Origin: Massilia sp. YIM B02769
Lineage (GTDB): Bacteria > Pseudomonadota > Gammaproteobacteria > Burkholderiales > Burkholderiaceae_D
DNA length: 64,000 nucleotides
Assembly (NCBI RefSeq): GCF_030411995.1
Contig: NZ_JASNRC010000009.1
Span: forward strand, 1 to 64,000
Reading direction: 5' to 3'
Made by a program: the position numbers and the translations under genes
Shown: positions 27,987 through 37,720 of the stretch, piece after piece
How the letters are laid out: every line of letters begins with the position of its first letter
How positions within the stretch are numbered: position 1 is the stretch's first letter
The notes under the pieces: generated by a model
Database searches by the model: none
Seen by the model: the letters and a program-made list of their open reading frames with translations, nothing else
Told to the model about the DNA's origin: nothing

Positions 27987-28715
27987 ATGGACAATTCTTC
28001 TACCATCCTCATCGTCGATGACGACCGCGACATCCGCCAGCTGCTGGCCGATTATCTCGAGTCGAACGGCTACCGCGCGCTGGCCGCCGCCGATGGCGTC
28101 GCGATGTGGAAAATCCTCGACGAGTCGCGCCCCGACCTGATCGTGCTCGACCTGAACCTGCCCGGCGACGACGGCCTGACCCTGTGCCGCAAGCTGCGCG
28201 CCACTTCGACCCTGCCGGTCATCATGCTGACCGCCCGCAACGAGCCGCTCGACCGCATCCTCGGCCTGGAAATGGGCGCCGACGACTACCTGCCAAAACC
28301 CTTCGAGCCGCGCGAACTGCTGGCGCGCGTCCGCAGCGTGCTGCGCCGCTCGCACGCCATGCCCTCGAACGCCCCGGCCGAGAACGTGCAGCAGATGCGC
28401 TTCTCGAACTGGACCCTGGACCTCACCGCGCGCCACCTGGTCAACCCGGAAGGCATCGTGATCATGCTGTCGGGCGCCGAGTTCCGCCTGCTGCGCGTGT
28501 TCCTCGAGCACCCGAACCGCGTGCTGAACCGCGACCAGCTGCTGAACCTCACGCAGGGCCGCGACGCCGACCCCTTCGACCGCTCGATCGACATCCAGAT
28601 CAGCCGCCTGCGCCAGAAGCTGGGCGAAGACGCGCGCATGCCGCAGATCATCAAGACCGTGCGTAACGGCGGCTACGTGCTGGCCGGCCAGGTGACCGTG
28701 GAGCCGACTGCGTGA
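27987..28715 (+). CDS. OmpR-family response regulator
   Basis: A 242-residue regulator. The receiver domain (about 1-120) has the acidic pair DDD, the phospho-acceptor Asp55 in VLDLNLP, and the KP switch lysine in LPKPFEP. The winged-helix domain (about 135-235) includes SRLRQKLGED and the ending IKTVRNGGYVLAG. It is coupled to the next gene by a 4-nt GTGA overlap. The RND genes downstream are likely targets, but direct proof is lacking. Confidence 0.93.
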   Translation: MDNSSTILIVDDDRDIRQLLADYLESNGYRALAAADGVAMWKILDESRPDLIVLDLNLPGDDGLTLCRKLRATSTLPVIMLTARNEPLDRILGLEMGADDYLPKPFEPRELLARVRSVLRRSHAMPSNAPAENVQQMRFSNWTLDLTARHLVNPEGIVIMLSGAEFRLLRVFLEHPNRVLNRDQLLNLTQGRDADPFDRSIDIQISRLRQKLGEDARMPQIIKTVRNGGYVLAGQVTVEPTA

Positions 28716-30073
28716 AAGCCTTCCTCGGCTCGATGACGGGCCGTGTCTTCGTCACCCTGCTGCTGGGTGTGCTGATCACCGGCGCCCTGACCCAGTGGCT
28801 TGCCGACAACGAACGCCAGCGCGTGCTCGAGCATGCGCGCGACCAGAACCTGATCGAGCGCGCCGAGCAGCTGATCATGGCCACCGAGATCGTGCCGGCC
28901 TCGGCGCGCCCGGCCTACCTGTCGGTGGCGAACCGGCCCGGCCTGTCGCTCGAAGTCGGCGCCCCGCGCCCGCTGGCCAAGTCGGCCAGCGAATTCGCCG
29001 AGACCCTGGCCGAACGCCTCGGCGCCGGCTACCACATCGTCTCGGCCGATTCGCGTCCCGCCGCCTGCGAGAGCCCGCCGCGCATTCCCCAACTGTACGG
29101 CCTGCTGTCGGCGCGCTGGCGCGGCGCCTGCGAATTTTTGAACGTGCGCCTGCGCGACGGCGAGGAGCTGCGCCTGGCCGTGCTGCCGCCGCGCGCCGCC
29201 GCCGTCAACGACGAAACCGACTACCGCGCCGTGATCGTCCTGTTCTTCCTCAGCATCGCCGGCCTGGCCTACCTGGTGGCGCGCATGACCACCCGTCCGC
29301 TGAAGCGCCTGGCGGTGGCGGCTCAGGAACTCGGCAACGACATCAACCGTCCGCCGCTGGATGTGAGCGGCGCCAGCGAGATCCGCCAGGCCAGCACCGC
29401 CTTCAACGCCATGCAGGCGCGCATCCGCCAGTACATCTTCCAGCGCACGCAGATGCTGGCCGCCATCACCCACGACTTGCAGACGCCGCTGACGCGCATG
29501 CGCCTGCGCCTGGAAAAGGTGGCCGACGCCGATTTGCAGGAACGCCTGATCGGCGATCTGTCGGCGATGCAGGCCATGGTGCGCGAGGGCCTGGAGCTGG
29601 CGCGCAGCATGGACACCACCGAGACCATGCAGATGCTCGACCTCGATTCGCTGCTCGATTCGGTCTGCGACGACGCCGCCGACGCCAGCCAGGCCGTCAC
29701 CCTCAGCGGCCGCTCTGGCATGGCCATCCTCGGCCGCCCGCTCGACCTGCGCCGCTGCCTCGGCAACCTGATCGACAACGCGGTGAAGTATGGCCGCGAG
29801 GCGGGTGTGACGGTCGACCGCGTAAACGGCGCGGCGCGCATCCGCGTGCGCGACGGCGGCCCCGGCATTGCGCCGGCCGAGCAGGCGCGCGTCTTCGATC
29901 CGTTCTACCGCGTCGAGACCTCGCGCTCGCGCGAATCCGGCGGTACCGGCCTCGGCCTGACGATCGCCCGGAATATCGCCGAGCAGCACGGCGGCAGCAT
30001 CGCGCTGTCCAACCACCCGGAAGGCGGCCTCGAAGTCACCCTTACCCTGCCGGAGTACTACCCTGGTAAATGA
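28712..30073 (+). CDS. EnvZ-like sensor histidine kinase
   Basis: A 453-residue kinase: TM1 at about residues 9-28, a periplasmic sensor region (about 30-170), TM2 (about 172-192), HAMP, an H-box with His254 in ITHDLQTPLTRMR, the N-box NLIDNAVKYG, and G-boxes DGGPGI and GGTGLGLTIA. The start is GTG 28712, overlapping the regulator stop. It pairs with that regulator. The ligand is unknown; the link to the RND pump is by position. Confidence 0.93.
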   Translation: MKAFLGSMTGRVFVTLLLGVLITGALTQWLADNERQRVLEHARDQNLIERAEQLIMATEIVPASARPAYLSVANRPGLSLEVGAPRPLAKSASEFAETLAERLGAGYHIVSADSRPAACESPPRIPQLYGLLSARWRGACEFLNVRLRDGEELRLAVLPPRAAAVNDETDYRAVIVLFFLSIAGLAYLVARMTTRPLKRLAVAAQELGNDINRPPLDVSGASEIRQASTAFNAMQARIRQYIFQRTQMLAAITHDLQTPLTRMRLRLEKVADADLQERLIGDLSAMQAMVREGLELARSMDTTETMQMLDLDSLLDSVCDDAADASQAVTLSGRSGMAILGRPLDLRRCLGNLIDNAVKYGREAGVTVDRVNGAARIRVRDGGPGIAPAEQARVFDPFYRVETSRSRESGGTGLGLTIARNIAEQHGGSIALSNHPEGGLEVTLTLPEYYPGK

Positions 30074-30099
30074 TGGTGCAGCCAGCCGCCTGCACCATC
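30072..30099 (+). terminator. Hairpin after the kinase gene
   Basis: A 10-bp stem, 30072-30081 with 30090-30099, overlapping the kinase stop codon. No T-run follows. Confidence 0.5.
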
Positions 30100-30112
30100 T
30101 ATCGAGACCATT

Positions 30113-30140
30113 TGTTAAGAATCCTGTAAGTAAGTTGTAA
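30113..30140 (+). promoter_or_regulatory. Candidate response-regulator binding repeats
   Basis: TGTTAA at 30113, TGTAA at 30125 and TGTAA at 30136 are spaced about one helical turn (12 and 11 bp). OmpR-type regulators bind such direct repeats. They lie about 95 bases before the membrane-fusion-protein gene. Confidence 0.35.
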
Positions 30141-30232
30141 TACGTGGATGGCATACTGCCCGCCACGCTTTTGTATCTGCATATTTGTTAATCGACTGAT
30201 CAAGCCGCCGGAACTGGCGGCAAGGGACCTGA

Positions 30233-31411
30233 ATGAAAAAGAACACGCTCGCAGTCATCGCGGTGGTCGTTGCAGCCGGCATTGGCGGCGCCTGGTACAT
30301 GAACCGCGGCGCCCATGCCGAAGGCGAGGGGAAGAACGGCCAGGCCGGCGGCGCGCCGCAAGGCCCGACCACGGTGAACGTGGTGGCGCCGCGGCGCCAG
30401 GACGTGGGCGTGGACGTCGCCGCCAACGGCACCGTGACGCCGCAGCAGACCGTCGACCTGCGTCCGCAGACCACCAGCACGATCCGCCAGGTACATATCC
30501 GCGAAGGGCAGTTCGTGAAGGCCGGGCAATTGATGTTCTCGCTGGACGACCGCAGCGACCGCGCCGCCGTGGCCCAGGCCGAAGCGGAAGTGGCGCGCGG
30601 CAAGGCCACCCTGGCCGATCTCGAGCGCCAGTACAAGCGTAGCCAGGAACTGGTTGCCCAGAAATTCCTGGCCCAGAGCGCCGTCGATTCGCTGCAAAGC
30701 CAGGTGGAAGGCGCCCGCGCCGCATTGGCGGCGAGTTCCGCAGCGGTACGTGCTTCTCAAGTCAGCGCCAGCTACACCGCGATCCGCGCACCGCTGTCGG
30801 GCCGCGTCGGCGCCATCAACGTGTATGGCGGCAGCCTGGTCCAGCCGACCACTTCGCTCACCACCATCACCCAGCTCGATCCGATCGACGTCGCCTTCAC
30901 CCTGCCGGAATCGGCGCTGGGCGCACTGCTGGCGGCCCAGAAGGCGGGCAAGGTCGCGGTGGAAGCCAGCAGCGGCGGCGAAGCGAAACCGGTCACCGGC
31001 GAACTGATCTTCGTCGACAACACGGTCGACCCGACCAGCGGCACCATCCGCGTCAAGGCGCAGTTCAGCAACGCCGACGGCCAACTGTGGCCGGGACAAT
31101 ACGTCAACACCCGCGTCACGGTGCGCACGATCCAGGACGCCGTCGTGATTCCGCAAAATGCGATTATCATCAACGCCTACGGCACCTTCGTCTACATCGC
31201 CGAGAAAGACGGCACCGCGCGCCAGGTGCCGATCGTGCGCCAGCATGCCTTCGGCCTGAACGCGGCGGTGACTGGCTTGAACGGCAACGAGCAGGTGATT
31301 ACCGAAGGCAAGCAGAACCTGCGTCCAGGCGGCAAGATCAAGATCGCCGCCGAAGCCGGTTCCGCTGCCAAACCGCAAGGCGCGCCCGCAACCAAGGGTG
31401 GTGGAGCATGA
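30233..31411 (+). CDS. RND efflux membrane fusion protein
   Basis: A 392-residue periplasmic adaptor (HlyD/AcrA type). An N-terminal anchor (about residues 5-22) leads to a barrel-sandwich half (VRIHIREGQFVKAGQLMFSLD-like), a coiled-coil hairpin (about 105-160) and a second lipoyl half with IRAPLSGRVGAINV. It closest resembles MdtA/AcrA adaptors. It overlaps the pump gene by 4 nt. The outer-membrane channel is not in the window, so the pump must borrow one. Substrate unknown. Confidence 0.92.
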   Translation: MKKNTLAVIAVVVAAGIGGAWYMNRGAHAEGEGKNGQAGGAPQGPTTVNVVAPRRQDVGVDVAANGTVTPQQTVDLRPQTTSTIRQVHIREGQFVKAGQLMFSLDDRSDRAAVAQAEAEVARGKATLADLERQYKRSQELVAQKFLAQSAVDSLQSQVEGARAALAASSAAVRASQVSASYTAIRAPLSGRVGAINVYGGSLVQPTTSLTTITQLDPIDVAFTLPESALGALLAAQKAGKVAVEASSGGEAKPVTGELIFVDNTVDPTSGTIRVKAQFSNADGQLWPGQYVNTRVTVRTIQDAVVIPQNAIIINAYGTFVYIAEKDGTARQVPIVRQHAFGLNAAVTGLNGNEQVITEGKQNLRPGGKIKIAAEAGSAAKPQGAPATKGGGA

Positions 31412-34400
31412 ATCTGTCCGAACTGTGTATCCGCCGTCCGGTGATGGTGGTCTTGCTGTCGATCAGCCTGGTGCTGGTCGGCATCCTGGCCTACATGCAC
31501 ATCCCGGTCGCGGCGCTGCCGAGCTATAACACCCCGGTCATCAACGTCGGCGCCAACTTGCCCGGCGCCAGCCCGGAAACCATGGCCTCGTCGGTGGCGC
31601 TGCCGCTGGAAAAGCAATTCTCGACGATTGCCGGCATCAAGCTGATCACCTCGACCAGCACCCAGGGCAATACCTCGCTGACCCTGGAATTCGATACCTC
31701 CATCGACGTCGACAAGGCAGCGGTGGACGTGCAGGCCGCGCTGCTGGCCGCCCAGCGCCAGTTGCCGCTGGAAATGACCGACTTGCCGGCCTACCGCAAG
31801 ATCAACCCGGCCGACGCCCCGATCCTGTTCATGCACATGACCTCGCCCTCGATGGGCCTGGCCGAACTGAACGACTACGCCGAGAACGTGGTGTCGCCGG
31901 CGATCTCGACCCTGCCGGGCATCGCGCAAGTCACCGTCAACGGCCAGAAGCGTTTCGCCGTGCGCGTGCGCGCCCGTTCCGATTTGATGAACGCGCGCAA
32001 CATCTCGATGGACGAACTGGCCGCCGCCCTGCGCGCCGCCAACTCGAACACGCCGCTCGGCATCCTCGACGGCCCGGCGCAGACCCTGACCATCCAGGGC
32101 GGCGGCCAGCTCATGAAAGCGGCCGACTTCGCGAAACTGATCGTCGCCACCCGCGACGGCTTGCCGGTGCGCCTGCAGGACGTGGCGCAAGTCGAAGACA
32201 GCTACCAGTCCGTCAAAGCCGCCGGCAGCCTGAACGGCGAACGTTCGATCGTGCTGATGGTGCAGCGCCAGCCGAACGCGAACACCGTGCAGGTGGTCGA
32301 TGCCGTGCGCAATTTGATGCCGAAGTTCGAGACGCAGTTGCCGGCCTCGATCAAGATCAGCCTGGTGAACGACCGCTCGGTGTCGATCCGCGAAGCGATC
32401 CACGACGTGAACCTGACGCTGGCCGGCACCGTGATCCTGGTCATCCTGGTGATCTTCCTCTTCCTGCACCGCCTGACCGCGACCCTGATCCCGGCGGTAA
32501 CGGTGCCGATCTCGCTGCTGGGTGCGCTGTCGCTGCTGTATGCCTTCGGCTATAGCCTGGACAATATTTCCCTGCTGGGGATTACGCTGGCCGTCGGCCT
32601 GGTGGTCGACGATGCCATCGTGGTGCTGGAAAACATCGTGCGCCACATGGAGATGGGGAAAAAGCCCTTCCATGCGGCCCTGGTCGGCTCGCGCGAGATG
32701 GGCTTCACCATCATCTCGATCTCGATTTCGCTGGTGGCGGTGTTCATCCCGATCTTCTTCATGCCGGGCGTGATCGGCCTGCTGTTCCGCGAATTCGCGG
32801 TCATCGTCGGCCTGGCGGTGCTGGTCTCGGCGGCCGTGTCGCTGACCCTGGTGCCGATGCTGTGCTCGCGCCTGATCAAGCACGGCGGCCACATCGAGCC
32901 GCACGAGATGTCCTGGGTCGGCCGCCGCTTCGAAGCCATGTTCACCAGCGTGCGCAACGGCTATGCGCGCAGCCTCGACAAGGCGCTGCGCTACCGCTTC
33001 CTGGTGCTGATGCTGGCCTTGGGCACCTTTGCCCTGACCGCCGTCCTGTACATGAGCATGCCGAAAGGTTTCTTCCCCGAGGAAGACCTGGGCCAGATCC
33101 GCATTACCGTCGAAGCCTCCGAGGACACCTCCTCGCAGGCGATGATGGCGCTGCAGGGCAAGGTGGTCGACATCATGCGCGCCAACAAGCACGTGCAGGA
33201 CGTGACCTCGTTCGTCGGCGGCGGCAACACCGGCCGCATGTTCCTGGTGCTGGTGCCGCGTAGCGAACGTCCGGCCATGCCGGAAGTGCTGGATGAATTG
33301 CGCAAGGCCACCCGCGGCGTGGCCGGGGTGCAGGTGTACATGTCGCCGGTGCAGAACCTGCAGCTGGGCGGGCGCCAGAGCAAGAGCCGCTACCAGTACT
33401 CGCTGCAAAGCGTGTCGGGCGGCGAGATCGGCAGCTGGGCCGACAAGTTCCTCGAACGCATGCGCGCCGATCCGAAGTTCCGCGACGTTACCAGCGACTC
33501 GCAGAACAAGGGCCTGCAAGCGACCCTCGACATCGACCGCGACAAGGCCGCGCGCCTGGGCGTGAACATGGCCGACGTGCGCACCGTGCTGTACGCCGCC
33601 TTCGGCGAACGCCAGGTCTCGACCATCTATTCGACCGCCGCCAGCTATTACGTGATCCTGGAAGCGGCCGAGGCCGACCGCTACTACGACGATGCGCTGT
33701 CGCGCGTGTCTGTGCGCTCGAGCAATGGCGATTTGGTGAAACTGTCGAGCTTTGCCAGCGTGCGCCGCACGGTCGGTCCGCTGGCGATCAACCACCAGGG
33801 GCAGTTGCAGGCGATTACGCTGGCCTTCAATTTGGCGCCGAACGTGCCGCTGGGCGACGCCACCGCCGCCATCGAAGAGATGAAGCGCGAGATGAAGCTG
33901 CCGTCCTCGATCATCACGAATTACGGCGGCGACGCGGCGGTGTTCCAGGATACCCAGTCGAGCCAGCTGATCCTGATCATCACGGCCATCGGCGTCATTT
34001 ATGTGCTGCTCGGCGTGCTGTACGAAAGCTATATCCACCCGCTGACGATTCTCGCCGGCCTGCCGTCGGCGGCGGTGGGGGCGCTGCTGACGCTGTGGAT
34101 CTTCAACCTCGACCTGACCCTGATTGCGATGATCGGCATCCTGATGCTGATCGGTATCGTGAAAAAGAACGCGATCATGATGATCGACTTCGCGCTCGAT
34201 GCGCAGAGGAATGCCGGCATGACGCCGGTCGAGGCGATCCGCGAGGCCTGTATCCTGCGCTTCCGTCCAATTTTGATGACCACGCTGGCGGCGATGATGG
34301 GCGCGCTGCCGATCGCGCTGGGCATCGGCGCCGGCGCCGAGCTGCGCCAGCCGCTGGGCCTGGCGGTGGTGGGCGGCCTCATCTTCTCGCAGGTGATCAC

Positions 34401-34557
34401 GCTCTACATCACCCCGGTGATTTATCTCTACCTGGACAAGTACAGCGGCAGCGGTCCGATGACCGACGTGGACATCGCGGCGCACGAGACGGAGCATGCC
34501 GTGCATGCACCGGCGCCGGCCCCGGCGAACCCGGTCTCGCTGCACAAGATCGGTTGA
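31408..34557 (+). CDS. RND efflux pump, inner-membrane transporter (HAE1 type)
   Basis: A 1049-residue pump with the twelve-helix RND layout and two large periplasmic loops. It carries the proton-relay aspartates in GLVVDDAIVVLEN and the lysine in GIVKKNAIMMIDF. The start LSELCIRRPVMVVLLSISL is family-typical, closest in style to MdtB/MdtC. The ATG at 31408 overlaps the adaptor stop (ATGA). It exports drugs or other toxic compounds with the adaptor. The kinase-regulator pair upstream probably controls it. Confidence 0.93.
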   Translation: MNLSELCIRRPVMVVLLSISLVLVGILAYMHIPVAALPSYNTPVINVGANLPGASPETMASSVALPLEKQFSTIAGIKLITSTSTQGNTSLTLEFDTSIDVDKAAVDVQAALLAAQRQLPLEMTDLPAYRKINPADAPILFMHMTSPSMGLAELNDYAENVVSPAISTLPGIAQVTVNGQKRFAVRVRARSDLMNARNISMDELAAALRAANSNTPLGILDGPAQTLTIQGGGQLMKAADFAKLIVATRDGLPVRLQDVAQVEDSYQSVKAAGSLNGERSIVLMVQRQPNANTVQVVDAVRNLMPKFETQLPASIKISLVNDRSVSIREAIHDVNLTLAGTVILVILVIFLFLHRLTATLIPAVTVPISLLGALSLLYAFGYSLDNISLLGITLAVGLVVDDAIVVLENIVRHMEMGKKPFHAALVGSREMGFTIISISISLVAVFIPIFFMPGVIGLLFREFAVIVGLAVLVSAAVSLTLVPMLCSRLIKHGGHIEPHEMSWVGRRFEAMFTSVRNGYARSLDKALRYRFLVLMLALGTFALTAVLYMSMPKGFFPEEDLGQIRITVEASEDTSSQAMMALQGKVVDIMRANKHVQDVTSFVGGGNTGRMFLVLVPRSERPAMPEVLDELRKATRGVAGVQVYMSPVQNLQLGGRQSKSRYQYSLQSVSGGEIGSWADKFLERMRADPKFRDVTSDSQNKGLQATLDIDRDKAARLGVNMADVRTVLYAAFGERQVSTIYSTAASYYVILEAAEADRYYDDALSRVSVRSSNGDLVKLSSFASVRRTVGPLAINHQGQLQAITLAFNLAPNVPLGDATAAIEEMKREMKLPSSIITNYGGDAAVFQDTQSSQLILIITAIGVIYVLLGVLYESYIHPLTILAGLPSAAVGALLTLWIFNLDLTLIAMIGILMLIGIVKKNAIMMIDFALDAQRNAGMTPVEAIREACILRFRPILMTTLAAMMGALPIALGIGAGAELRQPLGLAVVGGLIFSQVITLYITPVIYLYLDKYSGSGPMTDVDIAAHETEHAVHAPAPAPANPVSLHKIG

Positions 34558-34690
34558 AACACAATGTAACAACTATCAGGAAAACCGACCTGTAAGCTGT
34601 GCAGCGCAACGCGGCTGTGCGCCGGGGACCCAAACCGGGTAGACTTCGGCTCACAGGCGCATTTCGCTGACCAGTTATCCGGAACTTGTA

Positions 34691-35608
34691 TTGATTTTGC
34701 GTGACCATTCCCACACCTACGCCGAGCACAGCGATGTTTGCCAGCATTGCGGACAGCCGCTGCCCGGCGCCGTTGTGCCGACCTATGGCAAGCAAGGTCC
34801 GAATCGCACCGGCCTGGCGGTCACGATCGCCTTGCACTTGCTGCTGGTAGCGCTCTACTTCTACCAGCCCGAGCGCACCGAGAAAAAGGCCAAGCCCCCG
34901 AGCGGCGGCGAAGTCGTCTACGTCCAGCCGCTGGCGAAACCGCCGCCGCCCCAGGCCCAGTCGCCCGCGAAAACCAGTAAACCCTCGAAGAACCCGGCGC
35001 AGCCGCGGCCGACCACACCGCGCGTCGAGCGCCTGCCCGACACCATCACCCTGCCCGAGGAAAAGCCGCGTATCGTCGACAAGGTCGAGCCGCCGCCGCC
35101 CGAGCCGAAGCCGGAAGCCAAGCCGGAAGAAGCGCCGCCGATGGACATGGCCGAGTACATCGCCCGCAAGCGCGCCCAGCGCGGCGCGCCCGAGCCGAGC
35201 CAGTCGGAAGAAGAAAGCGAGGCCGCGCGCGGCACCCGCAATGCGCTGGCGAACATTGCCAAGATCAATAACCGCGGCCGCGACGACAGCGACGAGAGCG
35301 GCGGCATCTTCTCGATCTCGAACAAGACCTTCCATAGCATGGACCTGAAGTTCCGCGGCTGGAACCAGAACTTCAAGCGCCGCTGGCTGACCTCGGTGAC
35401 GGTGGAGCAGGGCAACGAGCCCGATGTCGAGACCGCCGTGGTGAAGAAGATGATCGAACTGATCCGCCGCGAAAAGACCGGCGACTTCGAATGGGAATCG
35501 CACCGCCTGGGCAAGGTGGTGACGATGAGCGCGCGGCCGAAGGACACGGCAGAACTGCAGGCTTTCCTGATGAAGGAAATGTTCCCGAACTACAGTCCGC
35601 CGCGCTGA
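34691..35608 (+). CDS. TonB-like membrane-anchored protein with N-terminal CxxC
   Basis: A 305-residue protein of unknown function. A short cytoplasmic head has CQHCGQPL (residues 17-24), followed by one membrane segment (about 41-58). Then comes a Pro/Lys/Glu-rich stretch (about 65-155) like the TonB spacer, and a compact C-terminal domain (about 205-300). The start is the TTG at 34691, the only plausible one; the ribosome-binding site (CCGGAA) is weak. TonB-like architecture is clear but no TonB-box partner or ExbBD is nearby. A strong terminator follows. Confidence 0.75.
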   Translation: MILRDHSHTYAEHSDVCQHCGQPLPGAVVPTYGKQGPNRTGLAVTIALHLLLVALYFYQPERTEKKAKPPSGGEVVYVQPLAKPPPPQAQSPAKTSKPSKNPAQPRPTTPRVERLPDTITLPEEKPRIVDKVEPPPPEPKPEAKPEEAPPMDMAEYIARKRAQRGAPEPSQSEEESEAARGTRNALANIAKINNRGRDDSDESGGIFSISNKTFHSMDLKFRGWNQNFKRRWLTSVTVEQGNEPDVETAVVKKMIELIRREKTGDFEWESHRLGKVVTMSARPKDTAELQAFLMKEMFPNYSPPR

Positions 35609-35626
35609 CGGCAGCAGGCATTAACC

Positions 35627-35657
35627 GCCACGCCCCGTCCGGTGCGTGGCTTTTTTT
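35627..35657 (+). terminator. Rho-independent terminator
   Basis: GCCACGC (35627-35633) pairs with GCGTGGC (35644-35650), followed by seven T. Confidence 0.9.
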
Positions 35658-35818
35658 CGTCCAGAAACGCGATCGGCGCCGCCGCGCACCGCTTCGGTGC
35701 GCCCCTTTGCGCTGCACCAGCGCCGCCCGGTTCAGACCGGCTAGGCTGGGACAGGACCGCCGCGCTCGCTGCAAGCGAGCGGGCGGCTATCCCTCCCTTC
35801 CCGCTACCGGAGCCTGCC

Positions 35819-37510
35819 ATGCCCTTCATACCGAATCGCGTTACGAGTCCATCGCGCCGCCGTATCCTGCAATCCGCCGCCATCGCCGCTGGCGCCAGCC
35901 TGCTGCCCTTCGGCGCCAGCCTGGCCCAGCCGCCCGCGCGGGCACGCTGGCGCCGGCCGAATGCCTCGGGCTCGAAGATGGGCGTGCGCATGCTGGAAAG
36001 CTATGCACGCGCCGTGCGCGCGATGCTGGCGCTTCCGCCGGAAGACCCGCGCAACTGGTACCGCCAGGCCATCATCCACACCCTCGACTGCCCGCACGGC
36101 AACTGGTGGTTCCTGCCCTGGCACCGCGGCTACCTGGGCTGGTTCGAGCAGGTCTGCCGCGAACTCAGCGGCGACCCGCAGTTCGCCCTGCCGTACTGGG
36201 ACTGGACCGCCGAGCAGCGCCTGCCCGAGGGCATGTTCGACGGCGTGCTCGACCCCAACCACAGCGCCTATGCCGGCACCGCGCCGGAATTCGAGGCGCG
36301 CCTGGCGGCGGCGGTGGCGAACTCGGGCTACTGGACCTCGCCCGGTGGCGTCTACACGCGCAACTCCCAGTATGGTCAACTGCTCGCGCGCAATGTGCGC
36401 TTCGATGCCGACCTGATGTTCGACATCCTGCGCGACCCGTCGGGCCGCCTGTTCTACGAGCAGCCCGGCGCGCGCGGCATCGTGCGCGAGCGGCCTGGTT
36501 TTTCGCTGGCGACTTCCGACGCGGTGGCGCCGGCCACCATCCGCGCCGCCCTCGATGCGCCCGACTTCGCCACCTTCGCCAGCCCGAAGAGCGCCAACCA
36601 TAGCGTGTCGGCCGGCTTCGGCGTGCTGGAAGCGCGCCCGCACAATTCGGTGCACCGCTGCGTCGGCTCGCGCGACTGCAATTTCACCGAATCGCGCGGC
36701 TTCATGGCCGACATGCTGTCGCCGGTCGATCCGGTGTTCTTCCTGCACCACGCCAACATCGACCGGCTGTGGGACGTGTGGACGCGCCGGCAAGCGCTGC
36801 TCGGCCAGCCGACGCTACCGGCCGGCGTCGAGCTGCGCACCGAGCTGCCGGACGACCAGAAGTCGGCAGCGGAAAAGGCCACCGATTACTATCGCTGGGC
36901 GCGCGAACCGCTGCTGTTCTTCGTCGACGGCAAGGGTGCGCCGGTGGCGCAGACGCGGGCCGGCGACTACGAGGCGACCGGCTTCTTCGACTACGACTAC
37001 GAGGCAGGGAGCGGCGAGGAAACGCTGCCGAAGGCATCCAGCGCAATGGCCCGCCCGCAACGGGTGGCGCGGCGCGTGTTCCCCGGTTCCGTGCTGAGCC
37101 GCGCGGTCGGCGGCGCGCGCCCGGCCACGGCCCAGGTGAAAGTGACGGCGGGCACGCTGGAAAGCGCGGTCGAGGCAGGGCAGACCGTGGTGGCGAACAT
37201 CACCCTGAACTTCCCGCAGGCTTGCCGCGACCCTTACATCGTGATCCTGAACGGGCCGGAGAACCCGCACGGCATCGACGCCGGCAGCCCCTTCTACCTG
37301 GCGACCATCGTCATGTTCGGACACCGCGGTTCCTGCGGCGCGCTCAGCTTCGCGCTTCCGCTGGGCGCCAAGCTGAGCGGGGCGCGCGGGGCGGGATCGT
37401 CCGACGATGCGCTGCGGCTGCGGGTGGTGCCGATGCACGCGATGATGGGGCATCACGGGATGGACGAGGCCGATGTCGAGCTGGTGTCGGCGAACGTCGA
37501 GGTGTATTGA
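35819..37510 (+). CDS. Tat-exported tyrosinase (type-3 copper oxidase)
   Basis: A 563-residue protein. A Tat signal has SRRRILQ at about residues 12-18 and a hydrophobic core to about 38. The copper-A site lies in IHTLDCPHGNWWFLPWHR (about 87-104), with three histidines and the cysteine that forms a His-Cys thioether in plant-type enzymes. The copper-B site has HNSVH near 275 and FFLHHANIDRLW near 307. The C-terminal third resembles the plant polyphenol-oxidase tail. It should oxidise phenols or catechols to quinones outside the cytoplasm. No caddie or copper chaperone gene is adjacent. RBS CGGAG at 35808-35812. Confidence 0.92.
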   Translation: MPFIPNRVTSPSRRRILQSAAIAAGASLLPFGASLAQPPARARWRRPNASGSKMGVRMLESYARAVRAMLALPPEDPRNWYRQAIIHTLDCPHGNWWFLPWHRGYLGWFEQVCRELSGDPQFALPYWDWTAEQRLPEGMFDGVLDPNHSAYAGTAPEFEARLAAAVANSGYWTSPGGVYTRNSQYGQLLARNVRFDADLMFDILRDPSGRLFYEQPGARGIVRERPGFSLATSDAVAPATIRAALDAPDFATFASPKSANHSVSAGFGVLEARPHNSVHRCVGSRDCNFTESRGFMADMLSPVDPVFFLHHANIDRLWDVWTRRQALLGQPTLPAGVELRTELPDDQKSAAEKATDYYRWAREPLLFFVDGKGAPVAQTRAGDYEATGFFDYDYEAGSGEETLPKASSAMARPQRVARRVFPGSVLSRAVGGARPATAQVKVTAGTLESAVEAGQTVVANITLNFPQACRDPYIVILNGPENPHGIDAGSPFYLATIVMFGHRGSCGALSFALPLGAKLSGARGAGSSDDALRLRVVPMHAMMGHHGMDEADVELVSANVEVY

Positions 37511-37532
37511 AGCTTGGATTGGGTCGGGTTCT

Positions 37533-37692
37533 GTAGGGTGGGCACCTGTGCCCACGCGGTATGGCACCGCCGCGTGTCGAAACGTCTGTACCGGATGAAC
37601 ACGATAGGCAACGCTCTGCTACCCGCCCTCACCCGCTCACGGCGCGACTATTCATCCGTACCATACCGCGTGGGCACAGGTGCCCACCCTAC
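37533..37692. repeat. Inverted repeat pair (BIME-like) after the tyrosinase gene
   Basis: Two palindromes, 37533-37559 (plus) and 37666-37692 (minus), with stems GTGGGCAC/GTGCCCAC. Their inner flanks (CGCGGTATGG and CCATACCGCG, and GGATGAA with TTCATCC) are also complementary, so the whole 160 bases is an imperfect inverted repeat. Confidence 0.8.
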
Positions 37693-37720
37693 AACTACAA
37701 CGGCAACGGCAAACGGCGAA

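Noticed and set aside
31192-34572. 3.4-kb minus-strand frame opposite the RND pump
   Set aside because: Same shadow pattern: His/Arg/Gln-rich text and no motifs, while the plus strand encodes an intact RND transporter.
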